In this document: in pieces, positions 6,565 through 6,971 of the stretch
Layout: each line of letters begins with the position of its first letter
How positions within the stretch are numbered: position 1 is the first letter of the stretch
Origin: Candidatus Omnitrophota bacterium
Lineage (GTDB): Bacteria; Omnitrophota; Gorgyraeia; Gygaellales; Profunditerraquicolaceae
Direction of reading: 5' to 3'
Assembly: GCA_023818905.1 (NCBI GenBank)
Contig: JAMWDE010000007.1
Location: 1-6,971 of the forward strand
Length of the DNA: 6,971 bases
The notes under the pieces: generated by a model
The model's database searches: none
The model's input: the letters and a program-made list of their open reading frames with translations, nothing else
What the model was told of the DNA's origin: nothing
Translations under genes and position numbers: made by a program

Positions 6565-6971
6565 ATGTTTACTAATATGGAGATAACCCTAAGGATATTT
6601 TGCGCTACTATCTTAGGTGGGCTTATCGGGTTAGAGCGTCAGCTTCACCGTCGAGGTGCAGGGTTACGTACACATATGTTAGTCTGCTTGGGCTCCTGCC
6701 TTATAATGTTGACATCATTATATCTTTTTGATATATATAAAGAGCAGGTCAAGATAGATCCCGCACGTCTTGCTGCAGGTGTAATTACAGGGATTGGATT
6801 CTTAGGTGCAGGAACAATTATCCGAGAAAGAGAAGGCATAAAGGGCCTTACTACCGCTGCCAGTCTTTGGGTAGTTGCTGGCATTGGTTTAGCTAGTGGT
6901 TGTGGATTCTGGAATGCAGCTATCATAACTACCGTATGCGCCCTCCTTGTGCTTTTTTGTTTAAGATATTT
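6565..6971 (+). CDS. MgtC/SapB family membrane protein, 3'-truncated by window edge
   Basis: The open frame begins at ATG 6565 and runs without a stop to the right edge, giving 135 codons plus two bases; the rest of the gene lies outside. The translation carries the family hallmarks in order: GGLIGLERQ (18-26), GLRTHMLVCLGSCL (33-46), DPARLAAGVITGIGFLGAG (65-83), then TIIRE, and GLTTAASLWVVAGIGLASG (94-112). Hydrophobic segments at about 9-24, 37-55, 69-86 and 97-112, plus one starting near 117, fit the multi-spanning N-terminal membrane domain of the family. MgtC of Salmonella is a virulence factor linked to low-Mg2+ survival and to inhibition of the F1Fo ATP synthase, but most chromosomal homologues have no assigned role, so function here is unknown. 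Whether a C-terminal ACT-like cytoplasmic domain follows cannot be seen. The gap from tsaD is 26 bases with no terminator, so it is probably co-transcribed. Confidence 0.9.
   Translation, partial: MFTNMEITLRIFCATILGGLIGLERQLHRRGAGLRTHMLVCLGSCLIMLTSLYLFDIYKEQVKIDPARLAAGVITGIGFLGAGTIIREREGIKGLTTAASLWVVAGIGLASGCGFWNAAIITTVCALLVLFCLRY

Noticed and set aside
6645..6926. Minus-strand open frame of 93 codons at the right end
   Set aside because: It is antisense to the MgtC-type gene, whose frame shows clear family motifs and a strong ribosome binding site; the antisense translation resembles no family and is Pro/Ala-rich as expected for a shadow.
1..6971. CRISPR array, tRNA or rRNA gene, toxin-antitoxin pair or defence system
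   Set aside because: No regularly spaced repeats beyond the two-copy unit at 66-115, no tRNA-like folds noticed, and the coding capacity is filled by recognised housekeeping families.

Overview
The window is an AT-rich bacterial housekeeping segment with every gene on the + strand. It holds six complete genes and one gene cut by the right edge, in the order gatC, gatA, gatB, ctpA-type protease, YibQ-type divergent polysaccharide deacetylase, tsaD, and an MgtC/SapB-type membrane protein (partial). Genes are packed very tightly: gatA/gatB and ctpA/deacetylase share ATGA stop-start overlaps, gatB/ctpA overlap by 8 bases, and the remaining gaps are 19 to 26 bases. The whole stretch from about base 138 to the right edge therefore looks like one transcription unit.

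The organism is a bacterium. GatCAB shows that it makes Gln-tRNA(Gln) and/or Asn-tRNA(Asn) by transamidation. The envelope genes (a CtpA protease with an export signal, followed by a membrane-anchored YibQ-type deacetylase) resemble the envC-ctpA-yibQ neighbourhood of Gram-negative bacteria, which hints at a diderm. Codon use favours ATA for Ile and AGA/AGG for Arg. The combination would suit an uncultivated diderm lineage such as Omnitrophota, but that placement is an impression and not something the sequence proves.

Layout: bases 1-207 are non-coding as far as I can tell. They contain a 25-bp tandem repeat (66-115, 22 of 25 positions identical) that resembles the repeated ends of insertion sequences. 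A near-consensus sigma-70 promoter follows (TTGACT, 17-base spacer, TATTAT, 138-166), then a purine-rich ribosome binding site before gatC. Bases 208-3441 encode the three-subunit amidotransferase. Bases 3434-5505 encode the two envelope proteins. Bases 5525-6538 encode TsaD, the catalytic subunit for the universal t6A37 tRNA modification. From 6565 onward an MgtC-type membrane protein begins and runs off the window.

Functionally the operon joins two translation-fidelity tasks (tRNA-dependent amidation and t6A modification) with cell-wall or envelope maintenance. All catalytic motifs I looked for are intact. I do not see an undescribed defence, mobile or RNA-based system. The points most worth a second look are the IS-end-like tandem repeat beside the operon promoter, the mixed operon composition (ctpA-yibQ without envC, fused to gatCAB and tsaD), and the unusual translation start of tsaD.
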